A stretch of 21,780 nt of DNA from NCBI GenBank assembly GCA_937910785.1, contig CALDLG010000222.1, positions 1 through 21,780 on the forward strand, given 5' to 3'. Below the pieces are notes generated by a model. That model saw nothing but the letters and a program-made list of their open reading frames with translations. It did not search any database and was not told the DNA's origin. The stretch's first letter is position 1. The number at the start of each line of letters is the position of its first letter. The position numbers were made by a program, and so were the translations under genes. Positions 7,478 through 15,713 of the stretch are shown here, piece by piece. Source of the stretch: an uncultured Lachnospiraceae bacterium. Lineage in GTDB: Bacteria; Bacillota; Clostridia; Lachnospirales; Lachnospiraceae.

Positions 7478-10400
7478 CTATTTCCCTCCATTCCCGTAAT
7501 CCGCTATTCCCTCGTTAAACGCCTCAATCTGGGCCTGTTCCGCACTGAGCCCTTTTTCCTCCATCTGAACGATCAGCTTCAACATGCGTTCATAATCGTG
7601 GGGGATGATTTTCTTGAACCGGGGCAGATATTCTCCGAAATGCTCCAGAATCTCTTTCCCCTTAACCGAATTGGTGCAGGCAACATGCTCCCTGATCATC
7701 TCTTTCAGCTCCAGAACGTCATATTTGGAGGTTATCTCACAGGAAGAAACCATTTCCTTATTGACTTTCGTATATAAATCGTTGTTCTCATCCAGTACAT
7801 AGGCGATGCCGCCGCTCATGCCCGCCGCAAAGTTCTTGCCGATGGAGCCGAGGATCACCACCCGGCCGCCGGTCATATATTCACAGCCATGGTCACCGAC
7901 GCCCTCAACGACCGCCAGCGCACCGGAGTTGCGGACGCAGAACCGCTCTCCCGCCACGCCGTTGATGAAAGCCTTACCGGATGTTGCCCCGTACAAAGCC
8001 ACATTGCCGATGATGATGTTTTCATCCTGCTTAAACCGGGAACCTCTGGGCGGATAGACAATCAGCCGGCCGCCGGAAAGTCCTTTTCCGAAATAATCGT
8101 TGGAATCCCCCTGAAGCTCCAGTGTCAGCCCTTTCGGGATAAATGCGCCGAAGCTCTGGCCGCCGGAACCGTTACAGAGAATCCGGTAAGTGTCCTCCGG
8201 TAACGAATCCCCGAATTTTCTCGTAATCTCGGAACCCAGGATCGTGCCGAAAGTGCGGTCGGTATTGGAAATATCCACCTCCAGACTGCGTTTCTGACCG
8301 TTCTCCATCGCTTTGGCCAGCTGCTTTAACAGCACTTTTTCATCCAGCGTCTTTTCCAGCCCGAAATCATAGACCTGCTTCGGATCGAAAATCACTTTTT
8401 CCTGACTCTTTTCACAGGGATTTGACAGGATCAGACTCAGATCGATCTTCTGCTGTTTCCCGGACAGGTTTTCCTTCCTCTTTAACAAATCCGTTCTTCC
8501 AACCAGCTCATCCACCGTCCGTACGCCCAGTAAGGACATGTATTCCCGCAGTTCCTGCGCGATGAAGCGCATGAAGTTCTCCACATATTCCGGTTTTCCC
8601 CGAAAACGTTTCCGCAGTTCCGGGTTCTGTGTCGCAACGCCGACCGGGCAGGTGTCCAGATTGCAGACCCGCATCATGACACAGCCCATGGTGACCAGGG
8701 GCGCCGTGGCAAACCCGAATTCCTCGGCTCCGAGAATCGCCGCAATGGCAACGTCCCTGCCGCTCATCAGCTTGCCATCCGTTTCCACCCGCACTTTATT
8801 TCGCAGACCGTTCTGAATCAGCGTCTGATGCGTCTCCGCCAGTCCGAGTTCCCAGGGAAGACCCGCATTGTGAATCGAGCTTCTGGGCGCCGCGCCCGTA
8901 CCGCCGTCATAGCCCGATACGAGAATCACCTGCGCGCCGGCTTTGGCAACGCCCGCCGCAACCGTCCCGACACCCGCTTCCGAAACGAGCTTGACGGAAA
9001 TTCTCGCACGCCTGTTGGCGTTTTTCAGATCATAAATCAGCTGCGCCAGATCTTCGATGGAATAAATATCGTGATGAGGCGGCGGAGAAATCAGGCTCAC
9101 ACCCGCCGTGGAATGTCTCGTTTTCGCGATCCATGGATAAACCTTACCTCCGGGCAGATGTCCTCCCTCCCCCGGCTTCGCGCCCTGAGCCATTTTAATC
9201 TGGATCTCCTGCGCGCTGTTTAAGTATTCGCTCGTGACGCCGAATCGGCCGCTTGCCACCTGCTTGATCGCGGAACACCGGTTCATACCGTCCGCTTCCA
9301 CCGTCAGGCGCTCCCTGTCCTCTCCGCCTTCACCGGAGTTGGATTTGCCATGCAGACGATTCATCGCGATGGCCAGCGTCTCATGTGCTTCTCCGGAAAT
9401 GGAACCGTAGGACATAGCCCCCGTTTTGAATCTTGTGACAATCGTGTCAACACTCTCCACTTCCTCTATTGGTACGGGTTTCTTCGCATAACGGAAGTCC
9501 ATCAGCCCTCTGAGTGTCTTGATGCTGTCCTCGCTGTTGACCGCTTTGGTATATTGTTTAAACAGGTCATAGTCACCGCGTCTGGTTGATTCCTGTAACA
9601 GATGAATTGTCTCCGGATTATACAGGTGTTCATCCGCTCCGCTCCGCATCTGATGGTGTCCGGGGTTATCCAACGCAAGATCCGTTGATAGACCGAGTGG
9701 GTCAAAAGCCATGGAATGCAGGGCATCCACTTCTTTCTCAATATCTTTCAGGGTAATCCCCCCTACACGACACACCGTATTGGTAAAATATCTGTTGATA
9801 ACCTCTTTATCGATGCCAATCGCCTCAAAAATCTTCGAGCCCTGATAGGACTGAATGGTGGAAATCCCCATTTTAGATGCGATCTTAATGATTCCATGCA
9901 AAATGGCATCGTTGTAATCGTTGACCGCCGCATAATAATCTTTATCCAGCATATGGCTGTCGATCAGCTCCCGGATACTCTCCTGCGCCAGATAAGGATT
10001 GATCGCGGAAGCGCCGAAGCCAAGCAGCGTTGCGAAATGATGTACTTCTCTCGGCTCCGCCGACTCCAAAACGATCGCCACGCTCGTTCTTTTCTTCGTA
10101 TTGACCAGATGCTGCTGCAGAGCCGATACCGCCAGCAGAGAAGGAATCGCAACGCGGTTCTCGTCCACGCCCCGGTCCGACAGAATCAGAATATTGACGC
10201 CGCCGCGGAAGGCTCTGTCCACTTCCACGAACAGTCTGTCGATCGCCTTCTCCAGACTGGTATTCTTATAATAAGTAATCGGAACAACCTCCGCCCTGAA
10301 CCCCTCCGACTTCATATTTTTGATTTTCATCAGATCCGTATTGGTCAAAATCGGATTATGCACCCTGAGCATATTGCAGTTTTCCGGCTTTTCCTCTAAC

Positions 10401-12043
10401 AGATTACCTTCCCTGCCAAGATAGACCGTCGTTGAGGTCACGACCTCTTCCCGGATCGCGTCGATCGGCGGATTCGTTACCTGCGCAAAAAGCTGTTTGA
10501 AAGAATGAAACAACGGATGATGCGCTTTGGAAAGCACCGGCAGCGGCGTATCCACGCCCATCGCGGCGATCGCCTCGGAACCGTTCTCCGCCATCGGCAG
10601 AATGCTGCTTTTCAGTTCTTCATAAGTATAACCGAATGCTTTCTGCATCCGTTTTCTCTCTTCTTCCGTAAATTCCGGCACACGCTGATTCGGTATTTTC
10701 AGCTCTTTTAATGAGACCAGATGGGTATCCAGCCATTCGCCGTAAGGCTGCGCCGATGCATAACGCTCCTTCAGCTCGTCATCGTCAATGACTCTGCCCT
10801 GCACCATATCGACCAGAAGCATCTTGCCCGGATGCAGTCTTTCCTTCACCAGAATTCTGCCCGGATCGATATCCAGAACCCCCACCTCCGAAGACAGAAT
10901 CAGCGTATCGTCGTCCGTAATCATATAGCGGGAAGGGCGCAGACCGTTTCGGTCAAGCACCGCTCCCATAATATCCCCGTCGGAGAAAAGAATGGACGCA
11001 GGCCCGTCCCAGGGCTCCATCATCGTCGCGTAATACTGGTAGAAATCTTTCTTTTTCTGAGACATGGTCTTATCATTCTCCCATGGCTCCGGAATGGTGA
11101 TCATGACCGCCAGCGGCAGCGGCATCCCGCTCATTACGAGAAATTCCAGCGTGTTATCCAGCATCGCGGAATCGGAACCGGACGCGCTGATGGCCGGAAG
11201 CACTTTATGGAGCTGTCCCGCAAGATGCTCCGATTCCATCGTTTCCTCACGGGCAAGCATTTTGTCCGCGTTGCCGCGGATGGTGTTAATCTCCCCGTTA
11301 TGTACGATAAACCGGTTCGGATGCGCCCGCTCCCAGCTCGGATTGGTATTCGTGGAAAAACGGGAATGTACGATCGCCAGCGCCGACTCAAATGCCTGAT
11401 CCTGCAGATCCGGGAAAAAGGTCCGAAGCTGTCCTACCAGAAACATTCCCTTATAGACAATCGTTCTGCTCGATAACGATACCACATAGGTCACATCCGT
11501 AGACTGCTCAAAGGTCCTTCTTAAAATATAGAGCTTCCGATCAAATGCAAGCCCTTTTTCAATGCCCGCCGGCTTCGCGATAAAAGCCTGCATGATACAT
11601 GGCATACATTCCACCGCCTTATGGCCAAGCGTCGAAGGAACGGTCGGTACGACCCGCCATCCGAGAAATTTAAGCCCTTCCTTTTCCGCAATGATCTCGA
11701 ACATCTTTTTCGCCTGATTGCGCTGCAGCTCATCCTGTGGGAAGAAAAAGACGCCGACGCCGTACTCTCTCTCCCCGCCGAGAGAAATCCCAAGGGACGC
11801 GGCCGCTTTCACCATGAACTTATGGGGAATCTGAGTCAGAATACCGACGCCGTCTCCGGTCTTGCCCTCCGCGTCCTTCCCGGCCCTGTGTTCCAGATTC
11901 TCAACGATCTTCAAGGCATTCTCCACCATAGCGCGGCTTTTGCGGCCCCTGATATTCACACAGGCGCCGATACCGCAGTTGTCATGTTCAAACTCCGGCC
12001 GGTAAAGCGGAGCCTGAGGAACGGTTAATTTTGTATCAAACAT
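7478..12043 (-). CDS. gltB: Glutamate synthase (NADPH) large subunit
   Basis: The alpha subunit hydrolyses glutamine and adds the ammonia to 2-oxoglutarate, the entry of ammonia nitrogen into glutamate together with glutamine synthetase. At 1521 residues it is full length. Domains in order are: a class II glutamine amidotransferase whose nucleophile is Cys23 (DNCGIG), implying removal of a 22-residue propeptide; a central domain (about 470-760); an FMN-binding synthase domain (about 830-1200) with GGKVYPWIAKTRHS and the ammonia/FMN region; the [3Fe-4S] cysteines in the pattern C-x5-C-x4-C (CVMMRVCNLDTC); and the C-terminal beta-helix (about 1270-1460) with repeated glycines. AAAGGAGAT precedes the ATG. 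It is transcribed from a promoter with a LysR-type site and a hairpin in the leader, each listed separately. gltD follows at once. Confidence 0.98.
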   Translation of the reverse strand: MFDTKLTVPQAPLYRPEFEHDNCGIGACVNIRGRKSRAMVENALKIVENLEHRAGKDAEGKTGDGVGILTQIPHKFMVKAAASLGISLGGEREYGVGVFFFPQDELQRNQAKKMFEIIAEKEGLKFLGWRVVPTVPSTLGHKAVECMPCIMQAFIAKPAGIEKGLAFDRKLYILRRTFEQSTDVTYVVSLSSRTIVYKGMFLVGQLRTFFPDLQDQAFESALAIVHSRFSTNTNPSWERAHPNRFIVHNGEINTIRGNADKMLAREETMESEHLAGQLHKVLPAISASGSDSAMLDNTLEFLVMSGMPLPLAVMITIPEPWENDKTMSQKKKDFYQYYATMMEPWDGPASILFSDGDIMGAVLDRNGLRPSRYMITDDDTLILSSEVGVLDIDPGRILVKERLHPGKMLLVDMVQGRVIDDDELKERYASAQPYGEWLDTHLVSLKELKIPNQRVPEFTEEERKRMQKAFGYTYEELKSSILPMAENGSEAIAAMGVDTPLPVLSKAHHPLFHSFKQLFAQVTNPPIDAIREEVVTSTTVYLGREGNLLEEKPENCNMLRVHNPILTNTDLMKIKNMKSEGFRAEVVPITYYKNTSLEKAIDRLFVEVDRAFRGGVNILILSDRGVDENRVAIPSLLAVSALQQHLVNTKKRTSVAIVLESAEPREVHHFATLLGFGASAINPYLAQESIRELIDSHMLDKDYYAAVNDYNDAILHGIIKIASKMGISTIQSYQGSKIFEAIGIDKEVINRYFTNTVCRVGGITLKDIEKEVDALHSMAFDPLGLSTDLALDNPGHHQMRSGADEHLYNPETIHLLQESTRRGDYDLFKQYTKAVNSEDSIKTLRGLMDFRYAKKPVPIEEVESVDTIVTRFKTGAMSYGSISGEAHETLAIAMNRLHGKSNSGEGGEDRERLTVEADGMNRCSAIKQVASGRFGVTSEYLNSAQEIQIKMAQGAKPGEGGHLPGGKVYPWIAKTRHSTAGVSLISPPPHHDIYSIEDLAQLIYDLKNANRRARISVKLVSEAGVGTVAAGVAKAGAQVILVSGYDGGTGAAPRSSIHNAGLPWELGLAETHQTLIQNGLRNKVRVETDGKLMSGRDVAIAAILGAEEFGFATAPLVTMGCVMMRVCNLDTCPVGVATQNPELRKRFRGKPEYVENFMRFIAQELREYMSLLGVRTVDELVGRTDLLKRKENLSGKQQKIDLSLILSNPCEKSQEKVIFDPKQVYDFGLEKTLDEKVLLKQLAKAMENGQKRSLEVDISNTDRTFGTILGSEITRKFGDSLPEDTYRILCNGSGGQSFGAFIPKGLTLELQGDSNDYFGKGLSGGRLIVYPPRGSRFKQDENIIIGNVALYGATSGKAFINGVAGERFCVRNSGALAVVEGVGDHGCEYMTGGRVVILGSIGKNFAAGMSGGIAYVLDENNDLYTKVNKEMVSSCEITSKYDVLELKEMIREHVACTNSVKGKEILEHFGEYLPRFKKIIPHDYERMLKLIVQMEEKGLSAEQAQIEAFNEGIADYGNGGK

Positions 12044-12072
12044 AAGGGATATCTCCTTTCACAGTCAGAATC

Positions 12073-12116
12073 AAAAAAGTCGCAAAGTACACCCTTTGAG
12101 GCGCTCCTTTGCGACT
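12073..12116 (-). terminator. Terminator-like hairpin at the 5' end of the gltB transcript (putative attenuator)
   Basis: On the minus strand, AGTCGCAAAG (complement of 12107-12116) pairs perfectly with CTTTGCGACT (complement of 12078-12087) over a 19-nt loop, followed directly by five more Ts. The stem begins about five bases after the predicted gltB start site and ends about 30 bases before the gltB ATG. An alternative stem is possible, because CAAAG recurs in the loop and can pair with the same CTTTG around GGTGTA. It may attenuate gltB. It may also stop read-through from the DegV-HAD-CPBP operon upstream. Confidence 0.75.
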
Positions 12117-12127
12117 AAACTATTGAT

Positions 12128-12156
12128 ACTATACACCCATTTTCCCCCGTTGTAAA
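12128..12156 (-). promoter_or_regulatory. Predicted sigma-A promoter of gltBD
   Basis: On the minus strand, TTTACA (complement of 12151-12156) and TATAGT (complement of 12128-12133) are separated by 17 bp. The predicted start site is near 12121. Confidence 0.75.
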
Positions 12157-12172
12157 TAGAGACTTTTGACGA

Positions 12173-12217
12173 AATTGTCTGATATTTTGACAATTCGATG
12201 TCTTTCCGGGAATTGTC
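12173..12217. promoter_or_regulatory. LysR-type operator upstream of gltBD (GACAATT repeats)
   Basis: AATTGTC (12173-12179) and GACAATT (12189-12195) form a perfect 7-bp dyad with 9 bp between the arms. A third AATTGTC lies at 12211-12217. The dyad contains the LysR-family pattern T-N11-A (T12178, A12190). Its centre at 12184 lies about 63 bp upstream of the predicted start, the usual place for the LysR recognition site; Bacillus subtilis GltC binds its gltA promoter in this way. No lysR gene is present in the window. The regulator is inferred. Confidence 0.6.
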
Positions 12218-12241
12218 AGTCTTTTCATTCTTCCTTCACAA

Positions 12242-13114
12242 TCAGGACTCCCTTCTGTCCGATGCCCCATGCCCGAAAGCGCCTGTGGAAAACCACCGAA
12301 GAGCAATTACGGCGGCTCCCGCAAAGACAATGCCGGCCGGTAGCGTCATAAACAGCTCATACAAAGCAGGAATGCCCGTAATAATATACACCGCCAGATT
12401 GGCCGCGGCATGAAACAGAACGGCATAAAAAAAAACACCGCACCTTTCATAAACATACGCGATCAGCATTCCCATCAGAAACCCATACAGCATCTGAACA
12501 GGATTACCATGATAGATCCCGAAAAGCAGCCCGGACAACACAATGGGCAAAACGGCGGATAACGGCTTCCGGTATACGGTACTCTCTCCAAAGAGCCTTT
12601 TCAGCCTGTTATAAAGAATTCCCCGGAATACGACTTCTTCCGCAAACGGAGAAACAAATCCGTACAGGAGAATCCCGATCGGGAAGATGACGCCGTACTG
12701 CCGCTCGGCTGTCTGTTCATAGGCAGCCGAGCTTTCCGTCAGATGAAAAAGCTGAAAAAAGAAATTGACGGCCAGAGAGCTTGCGATAGCAAGTGTTATT
12801 GTAAAAAAAATCCGATTATGCCTGCCAGCCCGGTTACCCGCTTCACCATATATCTCACATCGAAAGTCCGAAAGCAGCGGCAGAATTCCTGACACCATTG
12901 CCAGTCCGCCGATCACGGCATGGACGGTCGCCTCCTGCTCTCCAAAGAACTGCGCCAGACTGCCCCCGGCCTCTTCGGATATCATTTTGACCAATCCGGT
13001 CATAATCAGGGCCGTTATGAAATTGAGTACATAATAAACTGCAAACGGCTTCAAAATCCTCACCATCGCTTCCGGATTTCCAAGCCGTCCTGAGTCTGCC
13101 CGTTTTTCAGCCAT
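12242..13114 (-). CDS. CPBP-family intramembrane metalloprotease (type II CAAX-like)
   Basis: This 290-residue integral membrane protein has the three CPBP/Abi motifs: EEVVFR (E159, E160, R164), FGIYH with H202, and HAAAN with H235 and N239, the glutamate/histidine set that binds zinc within the membrane. Hydrophobic segments recur through the protein, as expected for six to eight passes. Family members process CAAX-like or peptide substrates, mature bacteriocins or give bacteriocin immunity; nothing nearby points to one substrate. It is the last gene of a DegV-HAD-CPBP operon, and its ATG lies inside the last codons of the HAD gene (8-bp overlap), so translation is probably coupled. A run of nine Ts on the coding strand (complement near 12427-12435) falls in its C-terminal part. 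Confidence 0.9.
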   Translation of the reverse strand: MAEKRADSGRLGNPEAMVRILKPFAVYYVLNFITALIMTGLVKMISEEAGGSLAQFFGEQEATVHAVIGGLAMVSGILPLLSDFRCEIYGEAGNRAGRHNRIFFTITLAIASSLAVNFFFQLFHLTESSAAYEQTAERQYGVIFPIGILLYGFVSPFAEEVVFRGILYNRLKRLFGESTVYRKPLSAVLPIVLSGLLFGIYHGNPVQMLYGFLMGMLIAYVYERCGVFFYAVLFHAAANLAVYIITGIPALYELFMTLPAGIVFAGAAVIALRWFSTGAFGHGASDRRES

Positions 13115-13802
13115 TTAACAGTTCCTCTAATTCCTCTACGGTATCCACAACATAGTCCGCTCCGGCCTCTTCCAGCTCTCCGGGCGAAGCATAACCAAAG
13201 GTAACTCCTACACTGACCAGGTTGAACAATTTTGCTCCCTGAATATCGAACTTCCTGTCACCTATCATGACAGTTCTGTCATGATTGGATTTTTCTCCCT
13301 GATTTTCAATCTGATACAACTGTCGTAACGCTTCTTCCACGACTTCCTCTTTTTGGGAACGAGTACCGTCCAGCTCGCTTCCCACGATCACATCAAAATA
13401 CTGCTCTATCTCAAAATGCTTTAAGATTTTTCTCACAAATACTTCCGGCTTACTGGAAGCAACCGCAAGCATCCTGCCCGCTTTTTTCAAATGCGCGAGC
13501 ATCCGGTCGATTCCCGGATAGATCTCATTCTCAAACAGGCCGACGGTACTGAATCTCTCCCGATAATAAACGATTGCCTGCGCCGCCATTTCCTCATCAA
13601 AATCATAAAATTCCCGAAAGCTGTCCGCTAACGGAGGCCCGATAAAAGGCTCCAGCTTATCCAGTTCCGGCTCCTCAATTCCAAATTTTCGCAGTGCATA
13701 CTGCACACAGGTTGTAATGCCAAGCTTCGGGTCCGTTAGGGTACCGTCCAGATCAAACAATAAATATTGAAATTTATCCGTATGTTTCTTTTCTTTCCGC
13801 AT
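13107..13802 (-). CDS. HAD-superfamily phosphatase (phosphoglycolate phosphatase-like)
   Basis: This 231-residue cytoplasmic hydrolase has all four HAD motifs: DLDGT with nucleophile D17 and general acid D19, the VASSK motif with S116, K151 in the third motif, and GDRKFD with D182 and D186 for magnesium. A helical cap domain (about residues 24-95) places it in the phosphoglycolate phosphatase/beta-phosphoglucomutase-like subfamily. The segment PFIGPPLADSFREF in the cap is typical of housecleaning phosphatases of this group. The true substrate cannot be read from sequence. The start is four bases after the degV stop, with only a weak AAAGG site, so it is probably translated by coupling. It overlaps the CPBP gene by 8 bp. 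Confidence 0.92.
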   Translation of the reverse strand: MRKEKKHTDKFQYLLFDLDGTLTDPKLGITTCVQYALRKFGIEEPELDKLEPFIGPPLADSFREFYDFDEEMAAQAIVYYRERFSTVGLFENEIYPGIDRMLAHLKKAGRMLAVASSKPEVFVRKILKHFEIEQYFDVIVGSELDGTRSQKEEVVEEALRQLYQIENQGEKSNHDRTVMIGDRKFDIQGAKLFNLVSVGVTFGYASPGELEEAGADYVVDTVEELEELLNG

Positions 13803-13806
13803 CTGC

Positions 13807-14697
13807 TTAAAACGCCTTTCTGATAAATGTCAGTCCGATCGGATACGGCCCGGTATGTACGCCGATCGTTGCACCGATCTGAAACAAATCCATATCCTCT
13901 ATACTGCTGTACTGCTTTAAGTCCGCAAGCAGCATTTCCCGGAAAGAAACAGCCTCTTCCCGATCATATCCGTAACCGACATTGAAAGCGTAGTCGTCCG
14001 GATTTTCTCCGATCTTCTCAAAGTGCTTTCTGCACAGGGAAATCAGTGTTTTCTTTCCTTTCTCCCGGTTCCGGAAAACGCCGGCAGGGAAAATCTCTCC
14101 CTCTTTCAGAATAATTAACGGCTTAATCGCCAGACTTTTCACCGCGGCTCCCATCACCTTGCCGATCCGGCCGCCATGCACGAGATAGTCAAAGCTTCCG
14201 ACCGTAAATATAATACGCCCTGTAGGAAGAATCTCTTTCGTTCGCTTCACCGTCTCTTCAAAACTCCAGCCTGCCTGCTGCATCCGGCATACCTCCAGCA
14301 CGAGCAGCCCCTGCAAAACGGTATCCACCGTCGTATCCAGCACTTCGATTTTCACATCCGGATACTTTTCCAAAAGCATTTCCTTCGCATTCATCGCTGA
14401 ATTATAGGAGCCGCTGAATTTCGTGGTAATGCACAGGCAGAAAATATCCTTCCCCTCCGCCGCATATTCCTCGAACACGTCCAGATAATCCTGTACCGAA
14501 GGCATGGAAGACTTGGGAAAACAATCCGCATGATCCACCATCCGCTGATAAAACTCCCGGACAGAAACCTCTTCTATCTCTTTCTGATAAGTTTTGTCAT
14601 CAAACGACACATAAAACGGCACGACTCTGACGCCTTCCGCGTCGGCGCGCTCCGTTCCCAAATCACAGGAACCGTCTGAAATAATCTGAAATGCCAT
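13807..14697 (-). CDS. DegV family (FakB-like) fatty-acid-binding protein
   Basis: DegV/FakB proteins bind a fatty acid and, with the kinase FakA, present it for phosphorylation so that external fatty acids enter phospholipid. The 296-residue protein begins with the canonical strand MAFQIISDGSCDLG. It contains the SSMPSVQDYL segment, the acyl-chain-binding loop CLCITTKFSGSYNSA, the HGGRIGKVMGAAVKSLAIKPLI motif diagnostic of the family, and a C-terminal IGVHTGPYPIGL. A GTG four codons upstream is in frame; I prefer the ATG at 14697 because it starts at the conserved strand, although its Shine-Dalgarno (AAAGG) is far away. No fakA gene is in the window. It heads a DegV-HAD-CPBP operon with a strong promoter and a palindrome at the start site. 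Confidence 0.92.
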   Translation of the reverse strand: MAFQIISDGSCDLGTERADAEGVRVVPFYVSFDDKTYQKEIEEVSVREFYQRMVDHADCFPKSSMPSVQDYLDVFEEYAAEGKDIFCLCITTKFSGSYNSAMNAKEMLLEKYPDVKIEVLDTTVDTVLQGLLVLEVCRMQQAGWSFEETVKRTKEILPTGRIIFTVGSFDYLVHGGRIGKVMGAAVKSLAIKPLIILKEGEIFPAGVFRNREKGKKTLISLCRKHFEKIGENPDDYAFNVGYGYDREEAVSFREMLLADLKQYSSIEDMDLFQIGATIGVHTGPYPIGLTFIRKAF

Positions 14698-14759
14698 AAT
14701 CTTAACCACGCCTTTCTTTCAGCCTGTCGGCAATATCTATCTTCCTATACTTTCTCACG

Positions 14760-14774
14760 TAGTTTTTAAAACTA
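14760..14774. promoter_or_regulatory. Palindromic operator candidate at the degV operon start
   Basis: TAGTTTT, one base, then AAAACTA is a perfect 7-bp dyad. It occupies about +1 to +15 of the predicted transcript, where a bound repressor would block initiation. The size suits a MarR-type repressor. Lipid genes in Firmicutes are often controlled by the MarR-family FabT, but this sequence is not its published site, so the identity is open. Confidence 0.45.
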
Positions 14775-14780
14775 TCTACT

Positions 14781-14808
14781 ATTATAGCAATATTGGGACA
14801 ATAGTCAA
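14781..14808 (-). promoter_or_regulatory. Predicted sigma-A promoter of the degV-HAD-CPBP operon
   Basis: On the minus strand, TTGACT (complement of 14803-14808) and a consensus TATAAT (complement of 14781-14786) are separated by 16 bp. The predicted start is near 14774. Confidence 0.75.
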
Positions 14809-14849
14809 GGCTCCCGAAAAAATAACACATGCTATGATTAAGATGCCGC

Positions 14850-15377
14850 CTACCTCTTCTCTTCCTCTGTCTTTTCCGGCAAATGCAGGCACATCAGATC
14901 GTATGTGATTAATTCGCCATTGATTTTCATAAACCCCCGGAAGGTTCCGAAGGTCTCAAAACCAAATTTCCGATACAGCCTGATGGCCCTTTCATTATCG
15001 CTCCTGACCTCCAGTGAAATGATTTCCAGATCGAACTGTCCGGCCCACCGTATCAGCTCTTCCATAAGCCGGGTCCCGATCCGTCTTCCCCACATGGCCT
15101 TTCTGACGGAGATGGCGATCTCGCCCCTGTGATCCATCCGCGGTTTGGCAAATCCCGAAAGCGCCGCCGTTCCCACAATTCTTCCGTCCTCTTTGGCAAC
15201 CAGAAAAACCTGTTTTTCTGACTCGGACATCCCTTTCAGCCAGTCCTTTTCCTGCTCGACAGAGACCGGAAGCCCCTCTGCCCCGAAGCTTAAATTGTCC
15301 GATTCTCCCCCTGTCGCCTTACAGTATTCCAACAGTTCTTCCGCATCCTCCACGTCTGCTTTCCTGATTTCTAACAT
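14850..15377 (-). CDS. GNAT-family N-acetyltransferase
   Basis: This 175-residue single-domain acetyltransferase uses acetyl-CoA to acetylate an unknown amine. The fold is complete: an N-terminal strand MLEIRKADVEDAEELL, the central strand FLVAKEDGRIVGTAAL, acetyl-CoA motif A in SVRKAMWGRRIGTRLMEELI, and motif B in LEVRSDNERAIRLYRKFGFE. The last of these is typical of the RimI/RimL-like and YhhY-like branches. A GGGAGGAA site directly precedes the ATG. It has its own promoter, divergent from the thiT promoter, and no partner gene. I saw no convincing terminator after it. The substrate is not predictable. Confidence 0.92.
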   Translation of the reverse strand: MLEIRKADVEDAEELLEYCKATGGESDNLSFGAEGLPVSVEQEKDWLKGMSESEKQVFLVAKEDGRIVGTAALSGFAKPRMDHRGEIAISVRKAMWGRRIGTRLMEELIRWAGQFDLEIISLEVRSDNERAIRLYRKFGFETFGTFRGFMKINGELITYDLMCLHLPEKTEEEKR

Positions 15378-15460
15378 GATTCATTCCTCCCGCATTTCAC
15401 ACCCCGTATTTCATAATCCTTATTTTCCTGCTGCTGACGCTATTCCGCATTATTTCATAT

Positions 15461-15489
15461 ATTATCCGCTATGGCAAAGCGTCTGTCAA
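15461..15489 (-). promoter_or_regulatory. Predicted sigma-A promoter of the GNAT gene
   Basis: On the minus strand, TTGACA (complement of 15484-15489) and GATAAT (complement of 15461-15466) are separated by 17 bp. Its -35 box lies 50 bp from that of the divergent thiT promoter. Confidence 0.7.
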
Positions 15490-15539
15490 TATTTTCTCCG
15501 AATCCGGGCAGGCATGGGCGGGCACATCTCACAAAAAAC

Positions 15540-15568
15540 TTGACAAGTCTTTCCGACGCCGTTAAGAT
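15540..15568 (+). promoter_or_regulatory. Predicted sigma-A promoter of thiT
   Basis: TTGACA (15540-15545) and TAAGAT (15563-15568) are separated by 17 bp. The predicted start near 15575 lies about 20 bp before the TPP aptamer. Confidence 0.8.
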
Positions 15569-15596
15569 AGTAAAGAATAAAATATAATAAGTAACA

Positions 15597-15702
15597 CGCC
15601 AGGGGAGCACATCGCTGAGACTGGAACCTGCGGAAAGATATCTTCGTCCGGTTCCTGACCCTCACTACTTGAACCGGATAATACCGGCGGAAGGAGGCTG
15701 CG
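15597..15702 (+). promoter_or_regulatory. TPP riboswitch aptamer (THI element)
   Basis: The conserved THI-box blocks occur in order: AGGGGAGC (15601-15608), GCTGAGACT (15614-15622), a facultative hairpin closed by GGAACC and GGTTCC, TGACCCT, then ACTTGAACCGGATAATACCG and GCGGAAGGA. CGC (15597-15599) and GCG (15700-15702) can close the basal stem. This element binds thiamine pyrophosphate and normally lowers expression of the next gene, here the thiamine transporter. The 3' edge carries AAGGAGG (15691-15697), identical to the thiT Shine-Dalgarno. Confidence 0.95.
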
Positions 15703-15713
15703 TTTTCAAAAGC

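Noticed and set aside
9716..11476. Plus-strand open frames opposite gltB (for example 9716-10399 and 10721-11476)
   Set aside because: gltB is intact and conserved across this whole stretch; the antisense frames are Arg/His-rich with no motifs.
12073..12116. ANTAR-binding double hexaloop or T-box in the gltB leader
   Set aside because: The alternative small hairpin has a six-base loop but begins with G rather than the required A, and only one such hairpin exists. There is no T-box sequence or specifier stem.
12427..12435. Nine-base A run (T9 on the coding strand) in the CPBP gene as a phase-variation tract
   Set aside because: It encodes Phe-Phe in a hydrophobic segment where T-rich codons are expected; nothing else supports switching.
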